In this document: piece after piece, positions 43,618-52,895 of the stretch
Layout of the letters: each line of letters opens with the position of its first letter
Position numbering within the stretch: position 1 is the first letter of the stretch
DNA from: Faecalibacterium sp. An122
Lineage (GTDB): Bacteria > Bacillota > Clostridia > Oscillospirales > Ruminococcaceae
Length of the DNA: 64,000 nt
Direction: 5' to 3'
Assembly: GCF_002160895.1 (NCBI RefSeq)
Contig: NZ_NFLL01000005.1
Span: 1-64,000, forward strand
Notes under the pieces: model-generated
What the model was told of the DNA's origin: nothing
Seen by the model: only the letters and a program-made list of their open reading frames with translations
Database searches by the model: none
Translations under genes and position numbers: made by a program

Positions 43618-44361
43618 ATGCCGATGCTGGAAGTACATGACATTCACAAATCCTTTGGGGACCTGCAGGTCCTCAAAGGGGTGGACCTGTCGGTGGAAAA
43701 GGGCGAGGTGGTGGCCATTCTGGGCCCCTCCGGCTCGGGCAAAACCACCCTGCTGCGGTGCATCAACTTTCTGGAAAAAGCCGACAGCGGCCGTCTCACC
43801 TTTGACGGGGAGCCCTTTGACCTGGCCCGGGTGTCCCACGCCGACATTGCCCGCATCCGCCGGAAAACCGGCTTTGTCTTTCAGAGCTACAACCTGTTCC
43901 GCAACAAGACCGTCCTGCAGAACGTCACCGAGGGCCTGATTGTGGCCCGGAAGATGCCCAAAGCCCAGGCCGAGGAGATCGCGGTGCAGATGCTGGAAAA
44001 GGTGGGAATGGCCGACCGGTGCAGCCACTATCCCCATCAGCTGTCGGGCGGCCAGCAGCAGCGGGTAGCCATTGCCCGGGCCCTGGCCACCAGCCCCGAG
44101 ATCATCTATTTCGATGAGCCCACCTCGGCTTTGGACCCCGAGCTCACCGGCGAGGTGCTGGACGTCATGCGCCAGCTGGCCGCCGAGGGAATGACCATGC
44201 TGGTGGTGACCCACGAGATGGGCTTTGCCCGGGACGTGTCCACCCAGGTGGTCTTTATGGAGGACGGACAGGTGGTGGAGACCGCACCCTCCGCCGCATT
44301 CTTTGCCAACCCGCGGCAGGAGCGCACCCGCGCCTTCCTGAGCCGCATTGCCAACCGGTAA
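43618..44361 (+). CDS. Polar amino acid ABC transporter ATP-binding protein
   Basis: A 247-residue cytoplasmic ATPase that powers the adjacent permease. Walker A GPSGSGKTTLLRCIN (about 37-51), Q-loop FQSYNLF, ABC signature LSGGQQQRVAIARAL, Walker B IIYFDEPTSALDPE and H-loop VVTHEMGFA are all intact. Strong similarity to GlnQ/TcyC-type proteins. Start with GAGGAGGGG upstream, 12 nt after the permease stop. Confidence 0.95.
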   Translation: MPMLEVHDIHKSFGDLQVLKGVDLSVEKGEVVAILGPSGSGKTTLLRCINFLEKADSGRLTFDGEPFDLARVSHADIARIRRKTGFVFQSYNLFRNKTVLQNVTEGLIVARKMPKAQAEEIAVQMLEKVGMADRCSHYPHQLSGGQQQRVAIARALATSPEIIYFDEPTSALDPELTGEVLDVMRQLAAEGMTMLVVTHEMGFARDVSTQVVFMEDGQVVETAPSAAFFANPRQERTRAFLSRIANR

Positions 44362-44384
44362 CCAAACACAGAGAGGATTTTTTC

Positions 44385-45245
44385 ATGAAACGCAAAACCT
44401 TTATTTCCCTGATGGCCGTCATGGCCGCCGCAGGGGTTCTGCAGCTGTCCGGCTGCAGCTCGGACGCTTCTTCCACCGCCGGCAGCGCCGCCGCTTCGGG
44501 GTCTGCCTCCGGGGCCGCCTCGGGCGCAGCCGACCGCCTGGAGGCGGTCCGCCAGCGTGGCACCCTGATTGTGGCCATGGAGGGCGCCTGGTCCCCCTGG
44601 ACCTACCACGATGACACCGACACCCTGGTGGGCTATGACGTGGAGGTCTCCCGGGCCATTGCCCAGTACATCGGGGTGGAGCCCGAGTATGTGGAGGGCG
44701 AATGGGACGGCCTGTTCGCCGGCCTGGACGCCGGCCGCTACGACATCGTCTGCAACGGCGTGGAGGTCACCGAGGAGCGGGCCAAGAGCTATGACTTCTC
44801 CGAGCCCTACGCCTACATCCACACCGCTCTGGCGGTGAAGTCGGACAACACCGACATCACCAGCTTTGAGGACCTGGATGGCAAGACCACGGCCAACTCC
44901 ATCGCCAGCACCTACATGACCCTGGCCGAGAGCTACGGCGCCGAGGTCCTGGGGGTGGACACCCTGGATGAGACCATCCAGATGCTGGTGTCCGGCCGTG
45001 TGGACGCTACCCTCAACGCCGACGTGTCTTTCTACGACTATCTGAACGTCCATCCCGATGCCGATTTCAAGATTGTGGCCCAGACCGAGGACGCCAGCCA
45101 CGTCTGCATCCCGGTCAAGAAGGGCGGCGAGTCCGACACCCTGCTGGCCGCCATCAACGAGGCCATCGAGGCTCTGCGGGCCGACGGCACCCTGACCGAA
45201 ATTTCCGAGAAGTATTTCGGCAGCGACATCGCCACCGAGTCCTGA
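44385..45245 (+). CDS. Polar amino acid ABC transporter substrate-binding lipoprotein
   Basis: A 286-residue lipoprotein: signal peptide and lipobox LQLSGC (Cys24), an Ala/Ser/Gly linker to about residue 45, then an SBP_bac_3 domain with RGTLIVAMEGAWSPWTY, LVGYDVEVSRAIA, EGEWDGLFAGLDAGRYDI, the YDFSEPY signature and GRVDATLN. The ligand is a polar amino acid; the WDGLF and DATLNAD details resemble cystine or glutamine binders, but specificity is not decided. It completes the three-gene importer and is followed by a terminator. Confidence 0.94.
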   Translation: MKRKTFISLMAVMAAAGVLQLSGCSSDASSTAGSAAASGSASGAASGAADRLEAVRQRGTLIVAMEGAWSPWTYHDDTDTLVGYDVEVSRAIAQYIGVEPEYVEGEWDGLFAGLDAGRYDIVCNGVEVTEERAKSYDFSEPYAYIHTALAVKSDNTDITSFEDLDGKTTANSIASTYMTLAESYGAEVLGVDTLDETIQMLVSGRVDATLNADVSFYDYLNVHPDADFKIVAQTEDASHVCIPVKKGGESDTLLAAINEAIEALRADGTLTEISEKYFGSDIATES

Positions 45246-45263
45246 ATTTTCCCCTGCCTTCCG

Positions 45264-45299
45264 CCCCCGCCGCCCTTTGGGCCGGCGGGGGCTTTTTCT
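45264..45299 (+). terminator. Terminator after the ABC transporter operon
   Basis: CCCCCGCCG pairs with CGGCGGGGG, followed by CTTTTTCTG. Confidence 0.88.
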
Positions 45300-45344
45300 G
45301 TGGCATAAAGTCCCCCGTTTGGCGCATACACTGTTCCAGACTGA

Positions 45345-45383
45345 GGGTGCATCTCAGTACGTTGCATTTTGTCAGATACACCC
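45345..45383. repeat. Miniature 39-bp member of the MITE-like family, copy 4
   Basis: GGGTGCATCTCAG...GTCAGATACACCC: the two terminal repeats of the larger copies brought together around GTACGTTGCATTTT. It lies 27 nt upstream of the DUF4830 gene. Confidence 0.75.
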
Positions 45384-45409
45384 TGGCAGAGGGTAGGGGA
45401 GGCGGAACT

Positions 45410-46030
45410 ATGTTTGTAGTGACATTGAACCGGACGCGGCTGCGCCACATTGGTGTGGGCGTCATGTGCTGCGCGGTGGTGGTGTGCAGCGCCCTGCTGG
45501 GGCGGTACATCAGCAACCAGACCGTGGAGACAGCGGCCGGTACCAGCAGCAAAATTGAGTCGGCCCAGGATATTCAGACCTGGTTCACCGGCTACGGCAT
45601 GGAGGTGGACGGGGCGTCCATCACCGCCGACAAGGTCAAGATCCCCCGCAAGTGGGACGACAGTTTCGCGGCCTTCAACGAGGTGGTGGGCCAGAGCGGG
45701 ATGGACCTGTCCCGCTACAAGGGCAAGACGGTGGAAAAATGGCAGGCCCTGATCCCCTCCGCCTCCAGCGGCGAGGAGAGCCGCTACGGCGTGCTGCTGG
45801 TGTACAAGAAAAAGGCCATCGGGGCCTATCTGCTGTCAAAGCCGTCGGGGGTGGTCACCGGAATGGGTGACGCCCAGGCTGCCATGGCCGCCATGGAGGA
45901 CACGACAGTGGTGGCCATCCCGGAGGGCGCGGCCCAGCAGACCTCCGGAGAACCCGGCGTCTACACCGAGGAGAGCACCGCCCTCTACACCGACCTGCCT
46001 TTGGACTCGGAAGGCTATCCGGTGGAGTAA
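45410..46030 (+). CDS. DUF4830 membrane-anchored protein
   Basis: A 206-residue protein with one N-terminal membrane helix (about 14-33, IGVGVMCCAVVVCSALLG) and an external domain. Residues about 50-125 match DUF4830: DIQTWFTGYGMEVDG, VKIPRKWDDSFAAFNEVV, GMDLSRYKGKTVEKW. The remainder is a Thr/Glu/Gly-rich tail. Function unknown; related proteins are common in Clostridia. Start with GGAGGCGG seven nt upstream. It is bounded by a MITE miniature upstream and a terminator downstream, so it is monocistronic. Confidence 0.8.
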   Translation: MFVVTLNRTRLRHIGVGVMCCAVVVCSALLGRYISNQTVETAAGTSSKIESAQDIQTWFTGYGMEVDGASITADKVKIPRKWDDSFAAFNEVVGQSGMDLSRYKGKTVEKWQALIPSASSGEESRYGVLLVYKKKAIGAYLLSKPSGVVTGMGDAQAAMAAMEDTTVVAIPEGAAQQTSGEPGVYTEESTALYTDLPLDSEGYPVE

Positions 46031-46040
46031 CTTGTTCAAA

Positions 46041-46084
46041 CCCGTCAGATGCGTGAAAGCACGCTCTGACGGGATTTTTTGTTG
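46041..46084 (+). terminator. Terminator after the DUF4830 gene
   Basis: CCCGTCAGA pairs with TCTGACGGG, with an inner GCGTG/CACGC pair, followed by ATTTTTTGTTG. Confidence 0.88.
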
Positions 46085-46168
46085 TATACCAATAAAAGGC
46101 AGGGGGAGGAAAATACATTTTGTTCAATAATCACAAAAAACGCAATGAAAAATTGGCAAAATGAAAGG

Positions 46169-46197
46169 GTGAAAAAAATCGGTGCAGGGTTTATAAT
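46169..46197 (+). promoter_or_regulatory. ptsH promoter with AT-rich upstream element
   Basis: GTGAAA, 17-nt spacer, consensus TATAAT. The 80 bases upstream are strikingly AT-rich for this genome and look like an UP element. The leader (about 87 nt) holds the palindrome AGCGCAGCTGCGCT at 46239-46252. Confidence 0.65.
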
Positions 46198-46290
46198 AAT
46201 GTTATCGAAAAATGTGTATGCCTGTATGCACATGATTTGAGCGCAGCTGCGCTGCTGCAAGTTTACGCCAGATATAAGGAGAAATGATCT

Positions 46291-46548
46291 ATGAAGGAAT
46301 TCCAGTATACCATTAAGGATGCATGCGGCATCCACGCTCGTCCGGCCGGCCTGCTCGTCAAGGTGGTCAAGGGCCACGCCAGCACCGCCACCCTGGAGAA
46401 GGACGGCAAGAGCTGCGATATGCGCAAGCTGATGGCCCTGATGGGTATGGGCGTCAAGCAGGGCGACACCGTTACCATCAAGGTTGAGGGCGACGATGAG
46501 GACGCTACTGTGGCCGACATCGAGAAGTTCATGACTGAGAACCTCTAA
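46291..46548 (+). CDS. ptsH: Phosphocarrier protein HPr, with Lys at position 46
   Basis: HPr relays phosphate from enzyme I to sugar-specific EII proteins. The 85 residues carry the active-site His15 in GIHARPAGLLVK. The region round residue 46 reads CDMRKLMALMGMGV; the Ser46 phosphorylated by HPr kinase in typical Firmicutes (in KSIMGV) is Lys46 here. If real, this HPr cannot be Ser-phosphorylated and could not drive CcpA repression in the standard way. Start with AAGGAG nine nt upstream. Followed by a terminator and then ptsI. Confidence 0.96.
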   Translation: MKEFQYTIKDACGIHARPAGLLVKVVKGHASTATLEKDGKSCDMRKLMALMGMGVKQGDTVTIKVEGDDEDATVADIEKFMTENL

Positions 46549-46562
46549 GAACAACCGTTCCT

Positions 46563-46597
46563 GAGCCCTCGCGGTAAGCCTGCGGGGGCTTTTTTTG
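46563..46597 (+). terminator. Intercistronic terminator between ptsH and ptsI
   Basis: AGCCCTCGC pairs with GCGGGGGCT, followed by TTTTTTT. It should make HPr more abundant than enzyme I, as readthrough is needed for ptsI unless an internal promoter exists. Confidence 0.85.
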
Positions 46598-46658
46598 AAG
46601 GCAGCCGTCCAGCTGCCCCGTACAGAGGCAAACGTCTGGACGGAGAAAGGATACAGTT

Positions 46659-48323
46659 ATGCAGGTAGGTACCGGCAAAAGCGTTTTGAACGGCATTGCC
46701 ATCGGCAAGATCAAGATTTACAAGAAGAAAGATACCACCATCTCCACCAAGCCCGTCACCGACACCGGCGCGGAGCTGCTGCGCTTTGAGGATGCCCAGC
46801 AGAAGGCCATCCAGCAGCAGACCGCCCTGTACGAGAAGGCTCTGGAGGAGGCCGGCGAGGAGATCGCCGAGGTGTTCAATATCCACGCCATGATGCTGGA
46901 GGATGACGACTTTGTGGACGCCATCCGCGAGATCATCACCAAGCAGAAGATGTGCGCAGAGTACGCCATCAAGACCGCAGGCACCAACCAGGCCGCCGTC
47001 TTTGCAGCCATGGACGATCCCTATCTCCAGGCCCGCAGCGCCGACGTCATCGACATCGCCCAGGCCATGCTGGACATCCTGCAGGGCACCGATGTGGACA
47101 GCATGCAGGGCACCGAGCCCACCATCCTGGTGGCCGAGGACCTGGCTCCCTCCGAGACCGTCCGTCTGGACAAGAGCCTGCTGCTGGGCTTCATCACCCG
47201 CGAGGGCAGCACCAACAGCCACACCGCCATTCTGGCCCGCAGCATGAACATCCCTGCCCTGATCCAGTGCAAGGAGATCGACGACGCATGGGACGGCAAG
47301 ATGGCAGTCATCGACGGCTACAACGCCTGCGTCTACGTAGATCCCACCCCCGACCTGCTCAAGAGCCTGCAGAAGCGTCAGCAGGAGGACAAGAAGAAGC
47401 TGGCCCTGCTCCAGGAGCTGAAGGGCAAGCCCAACACCACTCTGGACGGCACCACCGTCAACGTCTACGCCAACATCGGCGGCATCGGCGACGTGGGCTC
47501 GGTCCAGCAGAACGACGCCGGCGGCGTGGGCCTGTTCCGGTCCGAGTTCGTCTACCTCAACAGCAAGGACTACCCCTCCGAGGAGTACCAGTTTGAGGCC
47601 TACAAGCAGGTGGTGGAGACCCTGGCCCCCAAGAAGGTCATCATCCGCACCTGTGACATCGGCGCCGACAAGACCGTCGATTACATGAAGCTGGACCACG
47701 AGGAGAACCCCGCTCTGGGCTACCGCGCCATCCGCATCTGCCTGACCCGCAAGGACTTCTTCAAGACCCAGCTGCGGGCCCTGCTGCGGGCTTCGGCCTA
47801 CGGCAATGTGGGCATCATGTTCCCCATGATCACCAGCCTGCGTGAGCTGCATGACGCCAAGAACATCCTGGATGAGTGCAAGGTGGAGCTGGCCGCCGAG
47901 GGCAAGAAGATCGGCGAGATCGAAGTGGGCACCATGATCGAGACCCCCGCCGCCGTTCTGATCGCCGACGACCTGGCCAAGGAGTGCGACTTCTTCTCCA
48001 TCGGCACCAACGACCTGACCCAGTACACCTGCGCCATCGACCGCCAGAACGCCAAGCTGGAGCCCTTTGCCAATCCCCATCACCCCGCCGTCCTGCGCGA
48101 GATCAAGATGACCATCGACGCAGGCCACCGCCATGGCATCTGGGTCGGCATCTGCGGCGAGCTGGGCGCAGACACCTCCCTGACCGAGACCTTCCTGCGC
48201 ATGGGCGTGGATGAACTGTCGGTGAACCCCAAGAGCATCCTGCCGGTCCGCAAGAAGATCCGCAGCATCGATCTGACCAAGCCCGCTGTGGACACCGCAG
48301 ACGCAGAGGACGCCAAGGCCTGA
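46659..48323 (+). CDS. ptsI: Phosphoenolpyruvate-protein phosphotransferase (PTS enzyme I)
   Basis: Enzyme I takes phosphate from PEP and passes it to HPr. The 554 residues show an N-terminal HPr-binding/phospho-His domain with active His188 in GSTNSHTAILARSM, and a C-terminal PEP-binding barrel with GGVGLFRSEFVY, IRTCDIGADK, MFPMITSL, EVGTMIETPAAV, SIGTNDLTQYT and the Cys499 active-site motif WVGICGELGAD. It is slightly shorter than the usual 570-575. No sugar-specific EII is in the window. Start with GAGAAAGGA upstream; 110 nt after ptsH. Confidence 0.97.
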   Translation: MQVGTGKSVLNGIAIGKIKIYKKKDTTISTKPVTDTGAELLRFEDAQQKAIQQQTALYEKALEEAGEEIAEVFNIHAMMLEDDDFVDAIREIITKQKMCAEYAIKTAGTNQAAVFAAMDDPYLQARSADVIDIAQAMLDILQGTDVDSMQGTEPTILVAEDLAPSETVRLDKSLLLGFITREGSTNSHTAILARSMNIPALIQCKEIDDAWDGKMAVIDGYNACVYVDPTPDLLKSLQKRQQEDKKKLALLQELKGKPNTTLDGTTVNVYANIGGIGDVGSVQQNDAGGVGLFRSEFVYLNSKDYPSEEYQFEAYKQVVETLAPKKVIIRTCDIGADKTVDYMKLDHEENPALGYRAIRICLTRKDFFKTQLRALLRASAYGNVGIMFPMITSLRELHDAKNILDECKVELAAEGKKIGEIEVGTMIETPAAVLIADDLAKECDFFSIGTNDLTQYTCAIDRQNAKLEPFANPHHPAVLREIKMTIDAGHRHGIWVGICGELGADTSLTETFLRMGVDELSVNPKSILPVRKKIRSIDLTKPAVDTADAEDAKA

Positions 48324-48356
48324 TCCGGAAAAAAGAACCCTGTACGGCCCGCCTGA

Positions 48357-49886
<1,530 letters not shown>

Positions 49887-49935
49887 GCTGGAAATGTGTT
49901 ATAAAACCAGAGAACTATCCGATCTGTAAATGAGA

Positions 49936-49969
49936 AGAGCGCCTGGCCTGTGGCCGGGCGCTCTTTTTG
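49936..49969 (+). terminator. Terminator after the phospho-beta-glucosidase gene
   Basis: AGAGCGCC-GGCC pairs with GGCC-GGCGCTCT, followed by TTTTG. Confidence 0.9.
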
Positions 49970-50090
49970 TGCCCTGGTGTGAAACACTGCCCCCCTGTGG
50001 TACATCTAACAGACAGAATCCACAACAAAGACCGGACAGGGGAGCGCGCCGCCTGTCCCGGCCGGTGACAACAAACGGGAGGAAACGAAG

Positions 50091-50255
50091 ATGCTGTATC
50101 TTTATGTTCTTGGCTGTGAAATGGCGTGCCTGGTCCTGATGGGGGCCAGCAGTATGGAGACGGTGGACGTCCGCCCGGCCCGGGCGGCGGCCCAGATTGT
50201 TTTCTGGCCGGCGGCACTGCTGTGCTGGCTGAAAGACCGGTGGAAAAAACGGTAA
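50091..50255 (+). CDS. 54-residue small membrane protein, unknown function
   Basis: A small frame found by eye: ATG at 50091, stop TAA at 50253, with GGGAGG ten nt upstream of the start. The peptide begins MLYLYVLGCEMACLVLMG, a plausible membrane helix, has a short charged turn (METVDVRPARA) and a second hydrophobic segment (IVFWPAALLCWL) before a basic end KDRWKKR. This hairpin-like topology with a cytoplasmic basic tail is that of many small membrane peptides. A terminator follows 24 nt after the stop, which supports a monocistronic gene. Confidence 0.6.
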   Translation: MLYLYVLGCEMACLVLMGASSMETVDVRPARAAAQIVFWPAALLCWLKDRWKKR

Positions 50256-50279
50256 TGGGAGAAGGGCGGAAAAGGCCGG

Positions 50280-50306
50280 GCCGGGGGCGAATGCCCCGGC
50301 TTTTTG
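50280..50306 (+). terminator. Terminator after the small membrane protein gene
   Basis: GCCGGGG pairs with CCCCGGC, followed by TTTTTGG. Confidence 0.8.
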
Positions 50307-50357
50307 GATGCAGGGGAGGGAAATTTCCCGAAAGCACTTTCCAACAGTAAAGTAAAA

Positions 50358-50366
50358 TGCTATACT
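50358..50366 (+). promoter_or_regulatory. Extended -10 promoter of the CDF-aminotransferase operon
   Basis: TGC-TATACT in an AT-rich stretch, 86 nt before the TTG start at 50452. Confidence 0.5.
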
Positions 50367-50451
50367 AAAGAGGTGCAGCCGCAGGAAAATGCCAGAGCTG
50401 CCAACAAAAGGTATATTTTGCTGAAATCTGTACAGAAGGGAGATCCTTTCC

Positions 50452-51660
50452 TTGACACAGCTGCTGATACGCGCTTTCGTCAAAGATTATAACAACCGCC
50501 AGGACCCGGTGGTCCGGGAGCGGTACGGCCGTCTGGCCGGTATGGTGGGTGTGATCTGCAACCTGATTCTGTTTGCCGGCAAGCTGGCGGTGGGCACCCT
50601 GTTCGGGTCCATCGCCATCACGGCCGACGCCATCAACAACCTGTCCGACGCCTCCTCCAGCGTGGTGAGCCTGGTGGGCTTCAAGCTGGCGGCCAAGGCC
50701 CCCGACGCCGAACACCCCTACGGCCACGCCCGCTATGAGTATGTGGCGGGCCTGGCGGTGAGCACCATGATTATGGCCATCGGCCTGAGCCTGCTGAAGG
50801 AGTCGGCGGTGAAGATTTTCCATCCCGAACCGGTGGGCTTCAGCCTGCTGACGGTGGGGGTGCTGTGCGCATCCATCGCCATGAAGCTCTGGATGAGCGT
50901 TTTCAACCGGCGGGTGGGCCTCATCATTGAGTCCGAAACCCTCATCGCCACCGCCACCGACAGCCGCAACGACGTGGTGTCCACCAGCGTGGTGCTGATT
51001 TCGTCCATCCTGTGCAAGATCACCGGCCTGGACGTCATCGACGGCATCATGGGCGTGGGCGTGGCGGCCTTCATCCTGTGGTCGGGCTGGGGCCTGGTGC
51101 AGGATACCCTCAGCCCCCTGCTGGGCGAGAGCCCCTCGCCCGAGCTGGTGGAAAAGCTGGAGAAAAAAGTCCTGTCCTATCCCCGGGTGCTGGGCGTTCA
51201 TGACCTGATGGTCCACGACTACGGCCCCGGCCAGCAGTTCGCCTCTCTCCATGTGGAGTTCCCCACCGAGGTGGACCCCCTGGACGCCCATGACCTGATC
51301 GACAACATCGAGCGGGATGTGCGGGAGGAAATGAACATCCTCCTCACCATCCACTATGACCCCATCGTCACCTCGGATGCCCAGGTGGGGGTGCTGCGGG
51401 CCCGGCTGAGCGCCGAAATCCGCTCCATCGACCCGGCCCTCTCCATCCACGACCTGCGGCTGGCGCCGGGGCCCACCCACACCAACGTCCTGTTTGACCT
51501 GGTGTTCCCGGCGGGCTATCAGGGGGACAAACAGGCCGTCCGGCAGCAGCTGGAGACCTTTGTCACCCAGCAGGACCCGGCCTATATCTGCAAGATCAAA
51601 GTGGAACAGAGCTATGTGGCGGCCCCGGCCGCCCCTGCCGCCAAAAAGGGGGAATCCTGA
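50452..51660 (+). CDS. Cation diffusion facilitator family metal transporter
   Basis: A 402-residue CDF exporter that moves divalent metal out of the cell in exchange for protons. It has six membrane helices in the first 210 residues. The metal site of helix 2 reads SIAITADAINNLSDASSS, with Asn where zinc transporters usually have His; helix 5 contains ATATDSRNDVVSTS. This pattern is closer to Mn/Fe-type members, but specificity is inference. The C-terminal domain (from about 215) is long, with the usual ferredoxin-like fold plus an extension. Start at TTG with AAGGGAGA upstream. Coupled to the next gene (TGATG). Confidence 0.88.
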   Translation: MTQLLIRAFVKDYNNRQDPVVRERYGRLAGMVGVICNLILFAGKLAVGTLFGSIAITADAINNLSDASSSVVSLVGFKLAAKAPDAEHPYGHARYEYVAGLAVSTMIMAIGLSLLKESAVKIFHPEPVGFSLLTVGVLCASIAMKLWMSVFNRRVGLIIESETLIATATDSRNDVVSTSVVLISSILCKITGLDVIDGIMGVGVAAFILWSGWGLVQDTLSPLLGESPSPELVEKLEKKVLSYPRVLGVHDLMVHDYGPGQQFASLHVEFPTEVDPLDAHDLIDNIERDVREEMNILLTIHYDPIVTSDAQVGVLRARLSAEIRSIDPALSIHDLRLAPGPTHTNVLFDLVFPAGYQGDKQAVRQQLETFVTQQDPAYICKIKVEQSYVAAPAAPAAKKGES

Positions 51661-52844
51661 TGCTGAATGAGATGTACCGCCGGATGCTCTCCAACAAGAG
51701 CGTCATCCGGGAAACCGCCGCCTACGGCCACCAGCGGGCCGCCCAGATCGGCTATGAGAACGTGTTCGACTACTCCCTGGGCAACCCCAGCGTGCCCTGT
51801 CCGTCGGCTTTTACCAAAGCTATGCAGGACCTGCTGGCGCAGGAGGACCCGGTGGCCCTCCACGGCTACTGCCCCAACCAGGGCGATCCCGGCTTCCGCA
51901 CCGCGGTGGCGGCCCATCTGCGGGCCAAGTTTGGCCTGCCCTATGAGCAGAAGGATATTTTCCCCACCACCGGCGCCGCCGGCGCCATCGCCCACGCCCT
52001 GCGGGCTGTGACGGTGCCGGGGGATGAGGTGCTGACCTTTGCCCCCTATTTCCCCGAGTACGGCCCCTATGTGGAGGGCACCGGCGCCTGCCTCAAGGTG
52101 GTGCCGCCCCAGGCCCCGGCCTTCCAGCCCAACCTGGATGCCTTTGAGGAAATGGTCACCCCCAGCGTGGCCGCCGTCCTCATCAACACCCCCAACAACC
52201 CCACCGGCGTGGTGTACTCCGCTGAGACCCTCACCCGGCTGGCCGCCATCCTCACCCAAAAGAGCCAGGCCTACGGCCATGTGATCTATCTGGTCAGCGA
52301 CGAGCCCTATCGGGACATCGTGTTTGACGGTCAGACGGTGCCCTATCCGGCGGCCTTTTATCCCCATGCATTGACCTGCTTCTCCTTCTCCAAGAGCCTG
52401 AGCCTGCCCGGCGAGCGGCTGGGCTACGTGGCCGTCCGGCCCGGCTGTGAGGGGGAGGAGGTGCTGGTGGACATGATGGCCCAGATCTCCCGGTTCACCG
52501 GCCACAACTGCCCGCCCAGCATCATCCAGAAGGCCGCCGCCCGGTGCCTGGACGTCACCAGTGACCTGGGGGTCTATCAGACCAACATGGACATCCTGTA
52601 CGACGCCCTCACCGCCCTGGGCTTTGAGGTGGAACGCCCCGGCGGCACCTTCTACATCTTCCCCAAGGCCCTGGAGGACGACGCCAACGCCTTCTGCCGC
52701 AGGGCCCGGGACTTTGACCTGTTGCTGGTGCCCAGCGACACCTTCGGGGTCAAGGGCTATGTCCGCCTGGCCTACTGCATCGGGACCGAAAAGGTCCGCC
52801 GCAGCCTGCCCGCCCTGGAAAAGCTGGCGGCATCCTACCGGTAA
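51660..52844 (+). CDS. Class I/II PLP-dependent aminotransferase
   Basis: A 394-residue fold-type I aminotransferase. It shows DYSLGNPSVPCPSAF, GYCPNQGDPGFR, NTPNNPTGVVYS, VSDEPYRDIV, the PLP Lys in SFSKSLSLPGERLGY and GYVRLAYCIG with the substrate-binding Arg. The N-terminus and NPSVP motif differ from AspC-type proteins and resemble a Firmicute group annotated simply as pyridoxal phosphate-dependent aminotransferase. Substrate unknown. Its start overlaps the transporter stop as TGATG, so expression of the two is coupled, although no biochemical link is obvious. Confidence 0.9.
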   Translation: MLNEMYRRMLSNKSVIRETAAYGHQRAAQIGYENVFDYSLGNPSVPCPSAFTKAMQDLLAQEDPVALHGYCPNQGDPGFRTAVAAHLRAKFGLPYEQKDIFPTTGAAGAIAHALRAVTVPGDEVLTFAPYFPEYGPYVEGTGACLKVVPPQAPAFQPNLDAFEEMVTPSVAAVLINTPNNPTGVVYSAETLTRLAAILTQKSQAYGHVIYLVSDEPYRDIVFDGQTVPYPAAFYPHALTCFSFSKSLSLPGERLGYVAVRPGCEGEEVLVDMMAQISRFTGHNCPPSIIQKAAARCLDVTSDLGVYQTNMDILYDALTALGFEVERPGGTFYIFPKALEDDANAFCRRARDFDLLLVPSDTFGVKGYVRLAYCIGTEKVRRSLPALEKLAASYR

Positions 52845-52895
52845 CTGCGCCGTGACGCACGGCGTACGATCACTATAGAGAGGAAGGAACGAATC

